Below are positions 1 through 9,106 of a stretch of 64,000 nucleotides of DNA, one piece after another. The DNA lies in assembly GCF_031202265.1 (NCBI RefSeq), contig NZ_CP100604.1, positions 6,616,501 to 6,680,500 on the forward strand, read 5' to 3'. The notes under the pieces were generated by a model that saw only the letters and a list, made by a program, of their open reading frames with translations, searched no databases and was not told the DNA's origin. Positions within the stretch are counted from its first letter, which is position 1; each line of letters starts with the position of its first letter. The stretch is from Bradyrhizobium sp. Ash2021 (GTDB lineage Bacteria; Pseudomonadota; Alphaproteobacteria; Rhizobiales; Xanthobacteraceae). Both the position numbers and the translations under genes were made by a program.

Positions 1-2
1 CC

Positions 3-446
3 GCCCAGCGTCCGTCGAGCGAGTGGCGTTTTCACCTCGATATCCTCAAGGCCCGGCCGGAAGTGAACGCCGTGGTTCATGCCCATCCGCCCTATTCGAC
101 GATCCTGGCCATCATGGGGCTGGAGATTCCACCGATCCACTACATGATCGCCGTTGCCGGCGGCGATACGATCCGCTGCGCGCCCTACGCGACCTTCGGC
201 ACGCAGGAGCTTTCGCAACATGCCGTCCGCGCACTTGAGGGCCGGCTGGCCTGCCTGCTGGAACACCACGGCATGATTGCGATCGGGCCGTCGCTCTCGA
301 AAGCGATGTGGATTGCGGTCGAGGTGGAGACGCTGGCGCGGCAATATCATGGCTGCCTTCAAATCGGCAAACCACGACTGCTGTCGAAAAAGGAAATCAA
401 GAATGTTCTCGGCCGGATCGCCGGGTACGGCCCGGCCGGGAAATAG
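3..446 (+). CDS. class II aldolase/adducin family protein (3' part)
   Basis: The window opens inside this gene, so the N-terminus is missing; about 147 residues are visible. The segment NAVVHAHPPYSTILA carries the paired histidines that bind the divalent metal in the fuculose-phosphate aldolase fold, and LLEHHGMIAIGPSL supplies the third-histidine region typical of the family. Members cleave or decarboxylate phosphorylated sugars or related hydroxy acids, and substrate cannot be told from the sequence. The gene ends 16 bases before the convergent TctC-type gene. The neighbouring genes handle 2-oxo and 2-hydroxy acids, so a catabolic role is likely. The family assignment is firm; the substrate is unknown. 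Confidence 0.85.
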   Translation, partial: AQRPSSEWRFHLDILKARPEVNAVVHAHPPYSTILAIMGLEIPPIHYMIAVAGGDTIRCAPYATFGTQELSQHAVRALEGRLACLLEHHGMIAIGPSLSKAMWIAVEVETLARQYHGCLQIGKPRLLSKKEIKNVLGRIAGYGPAGK

Positions 447-462
447 GTGGCTTGCGGAGAAA

Positions 463-1449
463 CTATTTCGCGACAAAGCCTGCTTCGTTCATCAGCGAGA
501 CATTCAACTTGTCGTCCTCCTCGAGGAACTTGACCATGTCCTTGCCGGTGAGGAAGATCGGCTTCAGCGCCTGCTTCTCCATATAGTCCTTGTACTCGGC
601 CGTTTGCGTCACCTTCTGGAACAGGTCGACATAGAACGCCTGCTGCTCCGGTGTCACCTTGCCGGGCAGGAACATCGCGCGCAGCATCAGATACTGCACA
701 TCGAGCCCCTCTTCCTTGCAGGTCGGAATATCGTGCCACGACTGGGTGTCGGTCACCTTGGTCGTGTAGGAAATGCGCTCCTTGTCGAACACGCAGAGCG
801 CGCGAACCTGACCGGCGCGCCAGACTTCGAGATTTTCGGATGGGTTGTTGACGTTGGATTCGGTGTGGTTGCCGACCAGTTGCGTAGCGGCCTCGCCGCC
901 GGATTTGTAGGGGAGATAGGAGAATTTCGCGCCGGTCTTCTGCTCCATGAAGACGGTCAGCACGTGGTCCTCGCGCTTCGAACCGGTGCCGCCCATCTTG
1001 AACGGCGAGCTTGCGGCCTTGGCGGCTTGGATGAATTCCTTCACGGTCTTAGGCCCGGCAGCATTATCCCACAACACGAACTGATCGAGCGCGATCACCG
1101 ACACCGGCGTCAGTTCGCGCCAGTTGAAGGGAATTTTTGCGGACAGCGGCAGCATGTAGATCAACGAGTAGGCGATCAAAATCTTGTTGGCGTCGCCGTC
1201 GCTGGACTTCATGTACATCAGCGCCTCGGCGCCGGACGCACCGCCCTTGAGCGACACCACCATCGGCTGCTTCATCAGATTGTTCTTCTGGATCGCGGCC
1301 TGCATCATGCGCGCCATCTGGTCGGATGCGCCGCCAGCGCCCGCGGCGACCACGATTTCAACCGGCTTGGTCGGCTCCCAGGCGGCAAACGCCGGCGCGC
1401 TGACGATCATGGCCGCCAACGCGGCCGTGGCTTTTAGAATATGTCCCAC
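463..1449 (-). CDS. Bug/TctC family periplasmic substrate-binding protein
   Basis: This 328-residue protein begins with a cleavable signal peptide (hydrophobic stretch, then APAFAAW near residue 22), followed by the Bug-family opening KPVEIVVAAGAGGASDQMAR. Such proteins capture carboxylates in the periplasm for tripartite tricarboxylate transporters or act as orphan sensors. No TctA or TctB membrane partner is in the window, so it may serve a distant transporter. The start is a GTG preceded by GGAAG about ten bases upstream. Length and fold are normal for the family. The ligand is not predictable; nearby enzymes suggest an organic acid. Confidence 0.9.
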   Translation of the reverse strand: MGHILKATAALAAMIVSAPAFAAWEPTKPVEIVVAAGAGGASDQMARMMQAAIQKNNLMKQPMVVSLKGGASGAEALMYMKSSDGDANKILIAYSLIYMLPLSAKIPFNWRELTPVSVIALDQFVLWDNAAGPKTVKEFIQAAKAASSPFKMGGTGSKREDHVLTVFMEQKTGAKFSYLPYKSGGEAATQLVGNHTESNVNNPSENLEVWRAGQVRALCVFDKERISYTTKVTDTQSWHDIPTCKEEGLDVQYLMLRAMFLPGKVTPEQQAFYVDLFQKVTQTAEYKDYMEKQALKPIFLTGKDMVKFLEEDDKLNVSLMNEAGFVAK

Positions 1450-1611
1450 GTGTTTCTTCCCTATGTCTTTGTTCGGCTTGTTAAAATCCGAATTGGCTTG
1501 CCATTGTGCGTGGTAAACAGCCCCAGTTCAAGCTGAACCGCACCGCTGCCGCTTATGACTTTCGCATGAGATTGCAAATCGCATGCCTCGCCGTGTGGAT
1601 TTCGACATTTC

Positions 1612-1644
1612 AAAAAAAACGCGGGCTCATTGAGAGCCCGCGTT
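1612..1644 (-). terminator. rho-independent terminator reading leftward
   Basis: An 11-base-pair stem (AACGCGGGCTC pairing with GAGCCCGCGTT) closes a five-base ATTGA loop. On the minus strand it is followed by a run of T residues, while on the plus strand the tail is only GTTGTTGTT. It therefore looks like a strong leftward terminator. No intact gene feeds it; a short degraded reading frame ends 33 bases to its right. Confidence 0.65.
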
Positions 1645-2128
1645 GTTGTTCGAAATCGTCTGCTATCGCCAGCTCACACGATCAGCAGATCCTGCGGATT
1701 CCGGTACCGCTTTCCCTGGCAATCGGTGTTGTCGAGGTGCGATAGATACGGCGATGCCCTCGTCAATCTGCGCCGGCTGCCGCTGCATCTTGGCTTGGGT
1801 GAAGTTCCGGTCTCGCGTGTACCCGCCCGTTGGGACGATCATTCGATCCTCGCGTGGCAGTGATCAAGGACACGCCGGGACCGATGTTGATGGCCGAACG
1901 AGGCATTGACAAGGGCGGAGAGAGCCGGGGCGACTGCAGGCAAGTGGGCGGTATCTTATCGGTCGCATCAGCCGCGTCGAAGTCGTTGAGTTGGAAGGAG
2001 CGGACAATAAACATTGGGCCGCCTCGTCGCCAGCCAACAATTGGTTCTATCTCCGCGGGCAGTTCAACAAAGTCGAGGCGGCCGGGAATAATCCTTCTGC
2101 AGCGGATGAAAGGCCTGCGGGAGAACCA
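1645..2128. other. region without an intact gene; degraded coding traces
   Basis: No complete gene is visible in about 480 bases. On the minus strand a frame ending at 1674 reads DNTDCQGKRYRNPQDLLIV before its stop and sits just before the terminator at 1612-1644, so it may be the tail of a lost gene. On the plus strand an open stretch around 1951-2130 reads GRISRVEVVELEGADNKHW and continues into the antisense side of the next gene. Neither has a credible start. I see decayed coding sequence, not a gene. Confidence 0.35.
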
Positions 2129-2563
2129 CTAACGCCCCGGGTTGACGATCCAATAGGTCCGGCCGTTCGTCATCGGGCTCGTGTTGTCACTGGAGGAGAA
2201 CACCACTACGGAATCGGCGCGCTCGGTGTGGTGGTAAAACCGACCTTTCCCCAACGACACGATCTCGTTCAACGTGCTGTGCGCAGGACCGAGCCGCTCA
2301 TTGCCTTCCCATAGTTCGGTCGGCGAACTGAAATCAGCCTCGCTGTGATCGGCCAATTGCTGAAATAGCCCCGTGGTCTCACCGGTCGAAGCGGAAAACT
2401 CGCCATAGACGTAAAGTGGGTGCAGCTGGACGCGGATGCCCGCCGACGGCGGCGGACTGTTGGGGTCGGGGATGTAGGTTGCGACCGACCAGTGCGCGGC
2501 GATGAAATAGAGGCCGAACGCAGCGCTGACGAGCAACGATTTCCCAGGCCAGCCGATACACAT
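2129..2563 (-). CDS. hypothetical membrane-anchored or exported protein
   Basis: This 144-residue protein opens with a short hydrophobic segment (LLVSAAFGLYFIAAHW, about residues 10-25) that could be a signal anchor, followed by a soluble domain rich in Ser, Thr and Gly that ends in YWIVNPGR. The start codon has a clear GGAGGG Shine-Dalgarno sequence six bases upstream. I do not recognise the family. The codon use and good start favour a real gene. It stands alone between the degraded stretch on its left and the enoyl-CoA hydratase gene on its right. Confidence 0.6.
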   Translation of the reverse strand: MCIGWPGKSLLVSAAFGLYFIAAHWSVATYIPDPNSPPPSAGIRVQLHPLYVYGEFSASTGETTGLFQQLADHSEADFSSPTELWEGNERLGPAHSTLNEIVSLGKGRFYHHTERADSVVVFSSSDNTSPMTNGRTYWIVNPGR

Positions 2564-2825
2564 AATGCCCTCCCGCTACCACGGTGGGTGTCCTAGGAGC
2601 ATAGGCTGTGGTGCGTTGCGACCTCTGAGCGATTCACCGTCTTTGCGGTATGAACATCATCCACCGCACTTTCCTTGTCCTTATTGCCAGGGGCGACCCG
2701 ACATTTGCCCAAGTTACAATCCCTGTGCTCGCGCGGCCGGTTACAAAAAGGCGCACGACTTACAGCACCAGCGCCTCGATTGCGGCCTTGCCCGGATGCA
2801 TAGCATTCTTGGAGGGCGCAGAACC

Positions 2826-3623
2826 CTACTTGCCCTTGAAATTCGGCGTGCGCTTGTTGAGGAAGGCATCCATTCCCTCACGGAAATCCTCGCTCATATA
2901 GGCACGCAGGATCAGGTCTTCGCCCTCATCGCGGGTCAACGTTCGGCGAATCCGGCGCACCGCTTCCTTGGTGACTTCGAGCGTGATCGGCGCATGGCCG
3001 GCCACGAGTTTTGCGGTTTCGTCGGCGCGCCGCTGCAATGTCGCGACGTCGGGCACCACTTCATTGAGCAGCCCCAGCGCCAGCGCTTCCGGCGCCTCGA
3101 CCAGCCGCGCCTTGAAGATCAGATCCTTGGTCCGCGCCGGGCCGACCAGCGACACCAGCCTGGAGATATTCGACATCGACAGGCAATTGCCGAGCGTGCG
3201 CGCGATCGGAAAGCCGATCCGCGTCGACTCGGTGCCGATGCGGATATCGCAACACGCTGCGATCCCGGCACCGCCGCCGGTGCAGGCGCCGGCAATGGCC
3301 GCAATCGTCGGCACCCTGCACTGCTCCAGCGTGCCAAGCACGCGATCGATCCGGGCCTCGTAATCGAGCGAATCCTGCGCGGTCTTGAAGGCACGGAACT
3401 GCGAAATGTCGGTACCCGATGCGAACGCCTTGTCGCCGGCGCCGGTCAGGATCATGGCCTTGATCGAGCGGTCGGCGTTGACAGTCTCGCAAATGACGGC
3501 CATTTGCTCGTACATCGCGAAGGTCAAGGCGTTGCGCGCCTGCGGACGGTTGAACGTCAGCCGGGCGATGCCGTCCTCAACGGAATAGATCAGGTCTTCG
3601 GTCGCAGCTACCGGGGCGTTCAT
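2826..3623 (-). CDS. enoyl-CoA hydratase/isomerase family protein
   Basis: The 265-residue length and the crotonase pattern are normal. DGIARLTFNRPQARNAL (about residues 18-34) is the N-terminal CoA-binding segment, KAFASGTDISQF is the first oxyanion-hole loop, and IAGACTGGGAGIAACCDIRI is the second. Members hydrate, isomerise or hydrolyse acyl-CoA esters. The glutamates that mark true hydratases are not obvious where expected, so another crotonase chemistry is possible. It lies 43 bases downstream of the first aminotransferase gene on the same strand and is probably cotranscribed with it. Confidence 0.88.
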   Translation of the reverse strand: MNAPVAATEDLIYSVEDGIARLTFNRPQARNALTFAMYEQMAVICETVNADRSIKAMILTGAGDKAFASGTDISQFRAFKTAQDSLDYEARIDRVLGTLEQCRVPTIAAIAGACTGGGAGIAACCDIRIGTESTRIGFPIARTLGNCLSMSNISRLVSLVGPARTKDLIFKARLVEAPEALALGLLNEVVPDVATLQRRADETAKLVAGHAPITLEVTKEAVRRIRRTLTRDEGEDLILRAYMSEDFREGMDAFLNKRTPNFKGK

Positions 3624-3666
3624 CGCAGCTCTTTCTGTTGTGTTCTATGCTTGGATCCAGGCCAAT

Positions 3667-4866
3667 TCAGGCAACGGCAGTCTTCGGCATCGGCACGACA
3701 TCGCGTCCCTTGAGGACTTCCATCGCCGCCAATACACCGCCGCCACGATGCGGCACCTTGGCGAGATCGAGACCCATCTCGACGCCCGACAACGTGCCCA
3801 TCAGCATCAGATCGTTGAAGTGGCCGATGTGGCCGATCCGGAATACCTTGCCCTTGATCTTGTTCAGGCCGGTCCCGAGCGACATGTCGAAATTCTCCAG
3901 CACCACTTTACGGAAATTGTCGGCGTCATGGCCTTCCGGCATCACCACGCCGGTCAGCGCCGGCGAGTGGGCGCCCTGCTCCTGGCACTGCGTTTCCAGG
4001 CCCCACACCTTGGCTGCGGCGCGCGTCGCGGCGCTGTGGCGCTTGTGGCGCGCGAAAACGTTCTCAAGCCCCTCCTCCTCGAGCATCTTGATCGCTTCCC
4101 GCAGCCCGAACAGCAGATTGGTCGCCGGCGTATAGGGCCAGGTGCCCGCCTTGTTGATCGCGATAACCTCCTGCCAGTCCCAATAGGACCGCATGGCGGG
4201 GTTGGCCTTCGCCACCGCAAGCGCCTTTTCCGACACCGCGTTGAAGCCGAGGCCCGGCGGCAGCATCAATCCCTTCTGCGATCCGGCCACCGACACGTCG
4301 ATGCCCCAGGCATCGTGCTCATATTCGAGCGAGCCGAGGCCGGAGATGGTATCGACCATCAACAACGCCGGATGCTTGACCCGGTTCATGATCTTGCGGA
4401 CGTCGAGCGGGTGCGTGACGCAGCCGGTCGAGGTCTCGTTGTGCACGATCATCACCGCCTTGATCTTGTGCTGGCGGTCGTCCGTGAGCCGCGCCTCGAT
4501 CTGATCGAGGTCGGCGCCATGGCGCCAGTCACCAGGCAGGAAATCGACGTCCAGCTTGAATTTGTCGGCGATGCCGCGCCATAGCAGGGCAAACTGCCCG
4601 GTCTCGGCCATCAGCACCTTGTCGCCAGGCGCCAGCGTATTGACGATCGCGGCCTCCCAGGCACCGGTCCCGGACGACGGATAAATGATCACCGGCTGCT
4701 TGGTGCGGAACACCCGCTGCATGGCGGCCAGCACCGCTTGTCCGATCTCGGCGAATTCGGGACCGCGATGGTCCATGGTCGGCATATCCATGGCCCGCAG
4801 CACCCGGTCCGGCACATTGGTTGGTCCCGGAATCTGCAGAAAATGCCTTCCAGTATGCAGGGTCAT
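3667..4866 (-). CDS. alanine/serine/aspartate-glyoxylate aminotransferase family protein (copy 1)
   Basis: This is a 399-residue class V PLP-dependent aminotransferase. IPGPTNVPDRVLRAMD near the N-terminus is the family opening, SSGTGAWEAAI binds the PLP phosphate, MVDTISGLGSLEY contains the ring-stacking aspartate, and GSQKGLMLPPGLGF carries the Schiff-base lysine. Enzymes of this group transfer an amino group from serine, alanine or aspartate to glyoxylate or similar 2-oxo acids. The start at MTLHTGRHF is chosen because it matches the second copy; a longer frame exists upstream but its residues look non-coding. A paralogue lies at 7758-8987. Confidence 0.92.
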   Translation of the reverse strand: MTLHTGRHFLQIPGPTNVPDRVLRAMDMPTMDHRGPEFAEIGQAVLAAMQRVFRTKQPVIIYPSSGTGAWEAAIVNTLAPGDKVLMAETGQFALLWRGIADKFKLDVDFLPGDWRHGADLDQIEARLTDDRQHKIKAVMIVHNETSTGCVTHPLDVRKIMNRVKHPALLMVDTISGLGSLEYEHDAWGIDVSVAGSQKGLMLPPGLGFNAVSEKALAVAKANPAMRSYWDWQEVIAINKAGTWPYTPATNLLFGLREAIKMLEEEGLENVFARHKRHSAATRAAAKVWGLETQCQEQGAHSPALTGVVMPEGHDADNFRKVVLENFDMSLGTGLNKIKGKVFRIGHIGHFNDLMLMGTLSGVEMGLDLAKVPHRGGGVLAAMEVLKGRDVVPMPKTAVA

Positions 4867-5219
4867 AGGCGTCCTTCCCGGTAGAGCCGTGGTCTCGCGA
4901 GCCGCTCGAATATCACCATTCGGCGGGCTTGTCCCGCGCCCGGCGGGTGCCGTCAATACATAAGAAGGTTTACCGGGAGCGGCGAGGCCCCAACTTCCGT
5001 AAAATTCAAGTTTGTGATCGGCAAACTCGGCGGAAGTCGACCACGCGCTGCACAATGTTTGACGTGCTTACGGCTTACGGCCGTTTGTGATGTTGATCCC
5101 CATTTCAAAGGCAGACAGGCTCGCGGTATTCCCGACGGGTAGGAGCAGGATTGATCCCGCGATTGGCCGCAAATCTTGTCTAAGTCAATCGCGCCGGTCT
5201 CTTGTCGACCATTGATCTG
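4867..5219. other. intergenic region, nothing recognised
   Basis: This 353-base gap separates aminotransferase copy 1 from the PanE-like gene. The open frame that continues upstream of the aminotransferase start has atypical residues. I see no RNA gene, clear terminator or operator. It probably contains the promoter for the aminotransferase and enoyl-CoA hydratase pair. Confidence 0.5.
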
Positions 5220-6293
5220 TTAGGCCGCCACAGCCTTCTTACGATTTGCTGCGATCCTTTCGTCCACGAGGATGACAATGGCGTCGAGGACGGGATGGCT
5301 CATGCCTTGTTGTTGGGCGACGAGTTGCACCAGCTTGTCGGCACGTTCGATATTGGTCGCGCCATTGTTAAGCGCGCGCGCAGCCGAAGCAGGACGCGAC
5401 AGGCTTTCCGCAGCCGCGGCATATTTCTCGAATGGTACAAGTTCATCGCGCGAGGCACCGAGCTTGACGCATACGTCCACGACGAACTCGTATATCGAAC
5501 GCGCTTCCTTGAGGTTGGTATGCACCGCTTCCTGTGCGGTTCGCATGCCGTCTTGGGTGATACACCTGTAGTTGCCGGCCATTAGCATGGCCCATTTGGC
5601 CAGTGGCACGAAAAGCGAGTCGTGAACACGCAACTTTACCGGCAGCTCGATCTTGCCTTCCCGGGCATCGAAACGAACGGCATCGATATCCTTCTCGATG
5701 TTGCGAAGAATTACATTGCTCTTCTCGCTGTCAAAGCGTGCAACCTTGAAGTTGGTCGGCAAAGTTACCTGTAGTATGTTGACCTTCTCCTCCGGAGGCC
5801 GGACCGCCTGCGGATCCGGGCTGCACAATGTCAACGTGCCGGGATCGAAGCTGTCCCATACCGCCGGCATGGTGTATGCTGGCGCGAGCAATTCGCTGTT
5901 CAGATGGCGGATACGCTTCATGTAAGGCAGCGGCGGCATGTTCATAATCGACATGCACGGAACGCGCGACTTCGCCACGGCATCGAGCAATTCGCGCACA
6001 CCGGGCGAGCCGTATTGCGGCTCCTGCATCGCCAGCCCGATCAGGTCATAGTCTTTAGGATCTATATCGGCCGGACCGGAAGCAGACACCTTGCCCGGCA
6101 ACTTGCGGGAATCGATCTCGATCTGCTCCTTGCGGCCCCGGATCGGCATCCGCACGCGAAAGCCTTCGGAATTGATGAGAGCAGCCTCAGCCGGCAAACA
6201 AACAAGTTTCACGTTGTGGCCGCCGAACATCATTTTGGACGCAAGTAACGAACCGTACGACGCACCGAGAATAAGAATCTTGTAGTTGGGCAT
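5220..6293 (-). CDS. ketopantoate reductase-like (ApbA/PanE) dehydrogenase
   Basis: The 357-residue protein starts with a dinucleotide-binding fold, YKILILGASYGSLLASKM, where the glycine motif is the loose version seen in PanE relatives. A helical C-terminal domain follows (NYRCITQDGMRTAQEAVHT region), as in ketopantoate reductases, which reduce 2-oxo acids to 2-hydroxy acids with NADPH. The true panE is usually about 300 residues, so this longer protein is probably a paralogue with another substrate. The start at MPNYKIL is supported by GGAG eight bases upstream. It lies 110 bases downstream of the MFS gene on the same strand. Confidence 0.75.
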   Translation of the reverse strand: MPNYKILILGASYGSLLASKMMFGGHNVKLVCLPAEAALINSEGFRVRMPIRGRKEQIEIDSRKLPGKVSASGPADIDPKDYDLIGLAMQEPQYGSPGVRELLDAVAKSRVPCMSIMNMPPLPYMKRIRHLNSELLAPAYTMPAVWDSFDPGTLTLCSPDPQAVRPPEEKVNILQVTLPTNFKVARFDSEKSNVILRNIEKDIDAVRFDAREGKIELPVKLRVHDSLFVPLAKWAMLMAGNYRCITQDGMRTAQEAVHTNLKEARSIYEFVVDVCVKLGASRDELVPFEKYAAAAESLSRPASAARALNNGATNIERADKLVQLVAQQQGMSHPVLDAIVILVDERIAANRKKAVAA

Positions 6294-6403
6294 AGTTTGG
6301 CTCCGGTGTTGATTGGATATCGGCAAGGCTCGCCGCGTAGGCACTCTCGCAATCTGAAAATGGATCGGATGGGACCTCGACCGCCTCAGTCGTGGTAAAG
6401 AAA

Positions 6404-7696
6404 TCATTTTAGCTGTTGAGCTAGTACACCTCGCTTGACCGAATTCACTTCCGCAAGTTCTTCAAAGGGTTTTTCAGGATGCATCAGAAACGCCGAAAAT
6501 CCGCCAAGCAGGAGCAATCCCATCGACATCAGGAACGGCAAGTACCAGTTGCCCGTGACGTCGATCACGTAACCGGCGACCAAAGGCGAAACGATCGCCG
6601 CCAGCGCCGAGCCGGTATTCATCAGCCCGGCGGCCGTACCGGAATATTTCGCAGCAATATCCATCGGCACCGACCACATCGGACCGATCACGAGTTCAGA
6701 AAAGAAAAAGCCGCCGGAAAGGCATAGCGCGACGATCGTGATGTCGTGAATGAACAGGATCGGAAGCAGCGACAGGAAGGCGCCGGCAAAGCCGACGATC
6801 GTGACGCTCAAGCGCGCAAGGCGAACATTGCCTGTGTTCCTGAGAATGCGATCAGAGAGGATTCCGCCCAGGCTGTCGCCGACGACGCCGGCAAAGAAGA
6901 CACCCGAGGCGAACAGCGCCGAATTCCTGACGTCCAGATTGTAGCTGTTCTTGAAGAATAACGGCAGCCAGTTCAGGTATAGCCACAGGCACCAGCCATA
7001 GCAGAAGTAGGTCAGCGTGACGGGCCACATCCGCCGCAACAGCGGCCCCCATGGTACCTGCGGCCGCATATTGACCGGGCGTGGCGGAAGCGACGCCAGC
7101 TCGGCCTCGGTGATCCCGGGATGATCCTTGGGTTCGTTGCGGAAATACAGCGCCCAGATCACACCCCAAACCAGGCTGACCAGTCCCAGCGCGATGAACG
7201 AGCCGCGCCAGGTAAGCCAAACTATCAGCGCCGCTATCAACGGCGGGGTAACCGCGTTGCCGAGCCGTGCAAAGGCGTGCGTAAGGCCCTGCGCGAAACC
7301 GCGCTTGGTCTCGGGAGTCCAGTATTGCATGGCGCGCGTGGCGGTCGGAAAAGTCGCCCCTTCGCCGAAGCCGAGTGCGACGCGGGCAATGAACAACGTC
7401 AGCAGGCTGGTTACAAAGCCGGTCATGATGGTCGCGGCCGCCCAAATCATGCCGCACCAGAATAAGGTCTTGCGCGGCCCGAAGCGGTCTCCGACCCAGC
7501 CGCCGACCACCTGGAACAGGAGATAGGGATAGGCGAAGGCCGAGAATACCAACCCGAGCTGCGTGTTGCTCAGACCGAGTTCTTTCTGGATATCACTGGC
7601 CGCCGTGCCGATGTTGACCCGGTCGACATAGGTGATGAAGTACATGATGCACAACATCGCCAGCACGACATGGGTGGCTTTGAACCGAAGCCGCAT
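6404..7696 (-). CDS. MFS transporter, anion:cation symporter type
   Basis: This 430-residue inner-membrane protein has twelve predicted hydrophobic segments and the family's early motif YVDRVNIGTAASDIQKELGLS. GWVGDRFGPRKTLFWCG is the cytoplasmic loop 2-3 motif. Relatives import organic acid anions such as tartrate, galactonate, glucarate or phthalate. The start at MRLRFKATH has GGGGAGAG just upstream. It stands between the two enzyme genes of the same minus-strand cluster, which suggests that it imports the substrate of the aminotransferase and reductase set. The exact substrate is not predictable. Confidence 0.9.
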   Translation of the reverse strand: MRLRFKATHVVLAMLCIMYFITYVDRVNIGTAASDIQKELGLSNTQLGLVFSAFAYPYLLFQVVGGWVGDRFGPRKTLFWCGMIWAAATIMTGFVTSLLTLFIARVALGFGEGATFPTATRAMQYWTPETKRGFAQGLTHAFARLGNAVTPPLIAALIVWLTWRGSFIALGLVSLVWGVIWALYFRNEPKDHPGITEAELASLPPRPVNMRPQVPWGPLLRRMWPVTLTYFCYGWCLWLYLNWLPLFFKNSYNLDVRNSALFASGVFFAGVVGDSLGGILSDRILRNTGNVRLARLSVTIVGFAGAFLSLLPILFIHDITIVALCLSGGFFFSELVIGPMWSVPMDIAAKYSGTAAGLMNTGSALAAIVSPLVAGYVIDVTGNWYLPFLMSMGLLLLGGFSAFLMHPEKPFEELAEVNSVKRGVLAQQLK

Positions 7697-7757
7697 ATTT
7701 CTCTCCCCGTTCCGCTTTTTATTGTGTTGCTTCAACGGCTGCGCTGAACCCACGGCG

Positions 7758-8987
7758 CTAAACGCCGTGACGGTCTGCGACCCTGTCAGGTTTGACCACC
7801 TTCAGGTGCGCCGGAGAATTTGACTGCGTCCGCTCTTCCAGCGATTTCATTGCAGCTTCGACACCGCCGGCCCGATGCGGCACGCCCGCAGCGGAGAGAC
7901 CCATCTCGACGCCGGACAGGGCCCCAATCAACGTCAGTTCATTGCACTCGCCGAGGTGACCAATGCGAAACACCTTGCCGGCGAGCTTGCTCAGACCGGA
8001 GCCGAGCGACATGTTGTAGGTGTCGAGCACGGTCTTGCGGAACTTGTCGGCATCGTGTCCCGGCGGCATCAGCACAGCCGTCAGCACGGGTGAATATTCG
8101 GCCGGTTCGAGACACAAAACTTCAAGGCCCCAATGCGCGACGGCAGCGCGGGTGGCCGCCGCCAGGCGCTGGTGTCGAGCGAACACCGCGTCCAGCCCTT
8201 CCTCGAGCAGCATCGCAGTGGCTTCGCGCAATCCGTAGAGCAGGTTGGTCGCCGGCGTGTAGGGGAAAAAGCCCGCCGCATTGGGCTTCAGCATCTCTTC
8301 CCAATCCCAATACGACCGCGGCATCCTGTTGGTCTTCGCAGCAGCGCGGGCTTTCTCGGAGATGGCGTTGAAGCCGAGCCCCGGCGGCAGCATGAATCCC
8401 TTTTGCGAACAGCTGACGGTGACGTCAACTTTCCACTCGTCATGCCGGTAATCGACCGAGCCCAACGAGGAAATCGTATCCACCAGCAGCAGCGCCGGAT
8501 GGCCGACCTTGTCCATCGCGGCGCGAATGTCGCCGATCCGGCTGGTGACACCGGTGGAAGTCTCGTTATGCACCACCATCACCGCCTTGACGGCATGCGC
8601 GATATCCTGCGCCAGCGCAGCTTCGATCGCCGCAGGATCGGCGCCGTGGCGCCAGTCGCCCGGCAGAAAATCGACCTCGATGCCCCAGCGCGCCGCCATC
8701 TGCCGCCACAGCGTGGCAAAATGGCCGGTCTCGACCATCAGAACCTTATCGCCGGGCGAGAGCGTATTCACGATCGCCGCTTCCCAGGCACCCGTACCCG
8801 ACGAAGGGAAGATGATGACAGGTCCGTTTGTTTTGAAGATCTTTTGGCAGCCGGTGAAAACGGCCCTGCCGAGTTCGGCGAACTCGGAACTGCGGTGGTC
8901 GATGACCGGCATGTCCATGGCGCGGAGCACGCGATCCGGAACCGGGCTTGGCCCGGGAATCTGCAAGAAATGGCGTCCCTGAGTCAT
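7758..8987 (-). CDS. alanine/serine/aspartate-glyoxylate aminotransferase family protein (copy 2)
   Basis: This 409-residue class V PLP aminotransferase is a close paralogue of the one at 3667-4866, sharing IPGPSPVPDRVLRAMD, SSGTGAWEAAI, LVDTISSLGSVDY and the lysine segment CSQKGFMLPPGLGF. It differs at several active-site-adjacent places, for example GHFATLW in place of GQFALLW, so the two may prefer different donors or acceptors. The start is set by GAGGAA six bases before MTQGRHFL. It is the first gene of the minus-strand operon and is transcribed away from the GntR gene. Confidence 0.92.
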   Translation of the reverse strand: MTQGRHFLQIPGPSPVPDRVLRAMDMPVIDHRSSEFAELGRAVFTGCQKIFKTNGPVIIFPSSGTGAWEAAIVNTLSPGDKVLMVETGHFATLWRQMAARWGIEVDFLPGDWRHGADPAAIEAALAQDIAHAVKAVMVVHNETSTGVTSRIGDIRAAMDKVGHPALLLVDTISSLGSVDYRHDEWKVDVTVSCSQKGFMLPPGLGFNAISEKARAAAKTNRMPRSYWDWEEMLKPNAAGFFPYTPATNLLYGLREATAMLLEEGLDAVFARHQRLAAATRAAVAHWGLEVLCLEPAEYSPVLTAVLMPPGHDADKFRKTVLDTYNMSLGSGLSKLAGKVFRIGHLGECNELTLIGALSGVEMGLSAAGVPHRAGGVEAAMKSLEERTQSNSPAHLKVVKPDRVADRHGV

Positions 8988-9030
8988 GAATTCCTCGCCT
9001 GAGTCTGTTGAGTGAGGAATATTGCATTCA

Positions 9031-9060
9031 TTTTTTATGATATCAACTAAAATATTGTAC
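9031..9060. promoter_or_regulatory. candidate GntR operator in the divergent promoter region
   Basis: The short AT-rich gap between aminotransferase copy 2 and the GntR gene holds a perfect palindrome, TGATATCA at 9038-9045, and a nearby ATTGTACA. Divergent placement next to a FadR-type regulator makes this the likely regulator binding site. The assignment is by position only. Confidence 0.35.
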
Positions 9061-9106
9061 ACAGTTTTGGATCGACGACCGCGCGTTCGAGGCCTATTCT
9101 CCTGCT

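Noticed and set aside
2565..3713. Long plus-strand frame opposite the enoyl-CoA hydratase
   Set aside because: It mirrors the hydratase codons and has the His/Arg-rich composition of an antisense frame, with no start signal.
3667..8987. Beta-hydroxyaspartate cycle genes suggested by the glyoxylate aminotransferases
   Set aside because: The dehydratase, aldolase and iminosuccinate reductase of that cycle are not in the window, so the aminotransferases alone do not support it.
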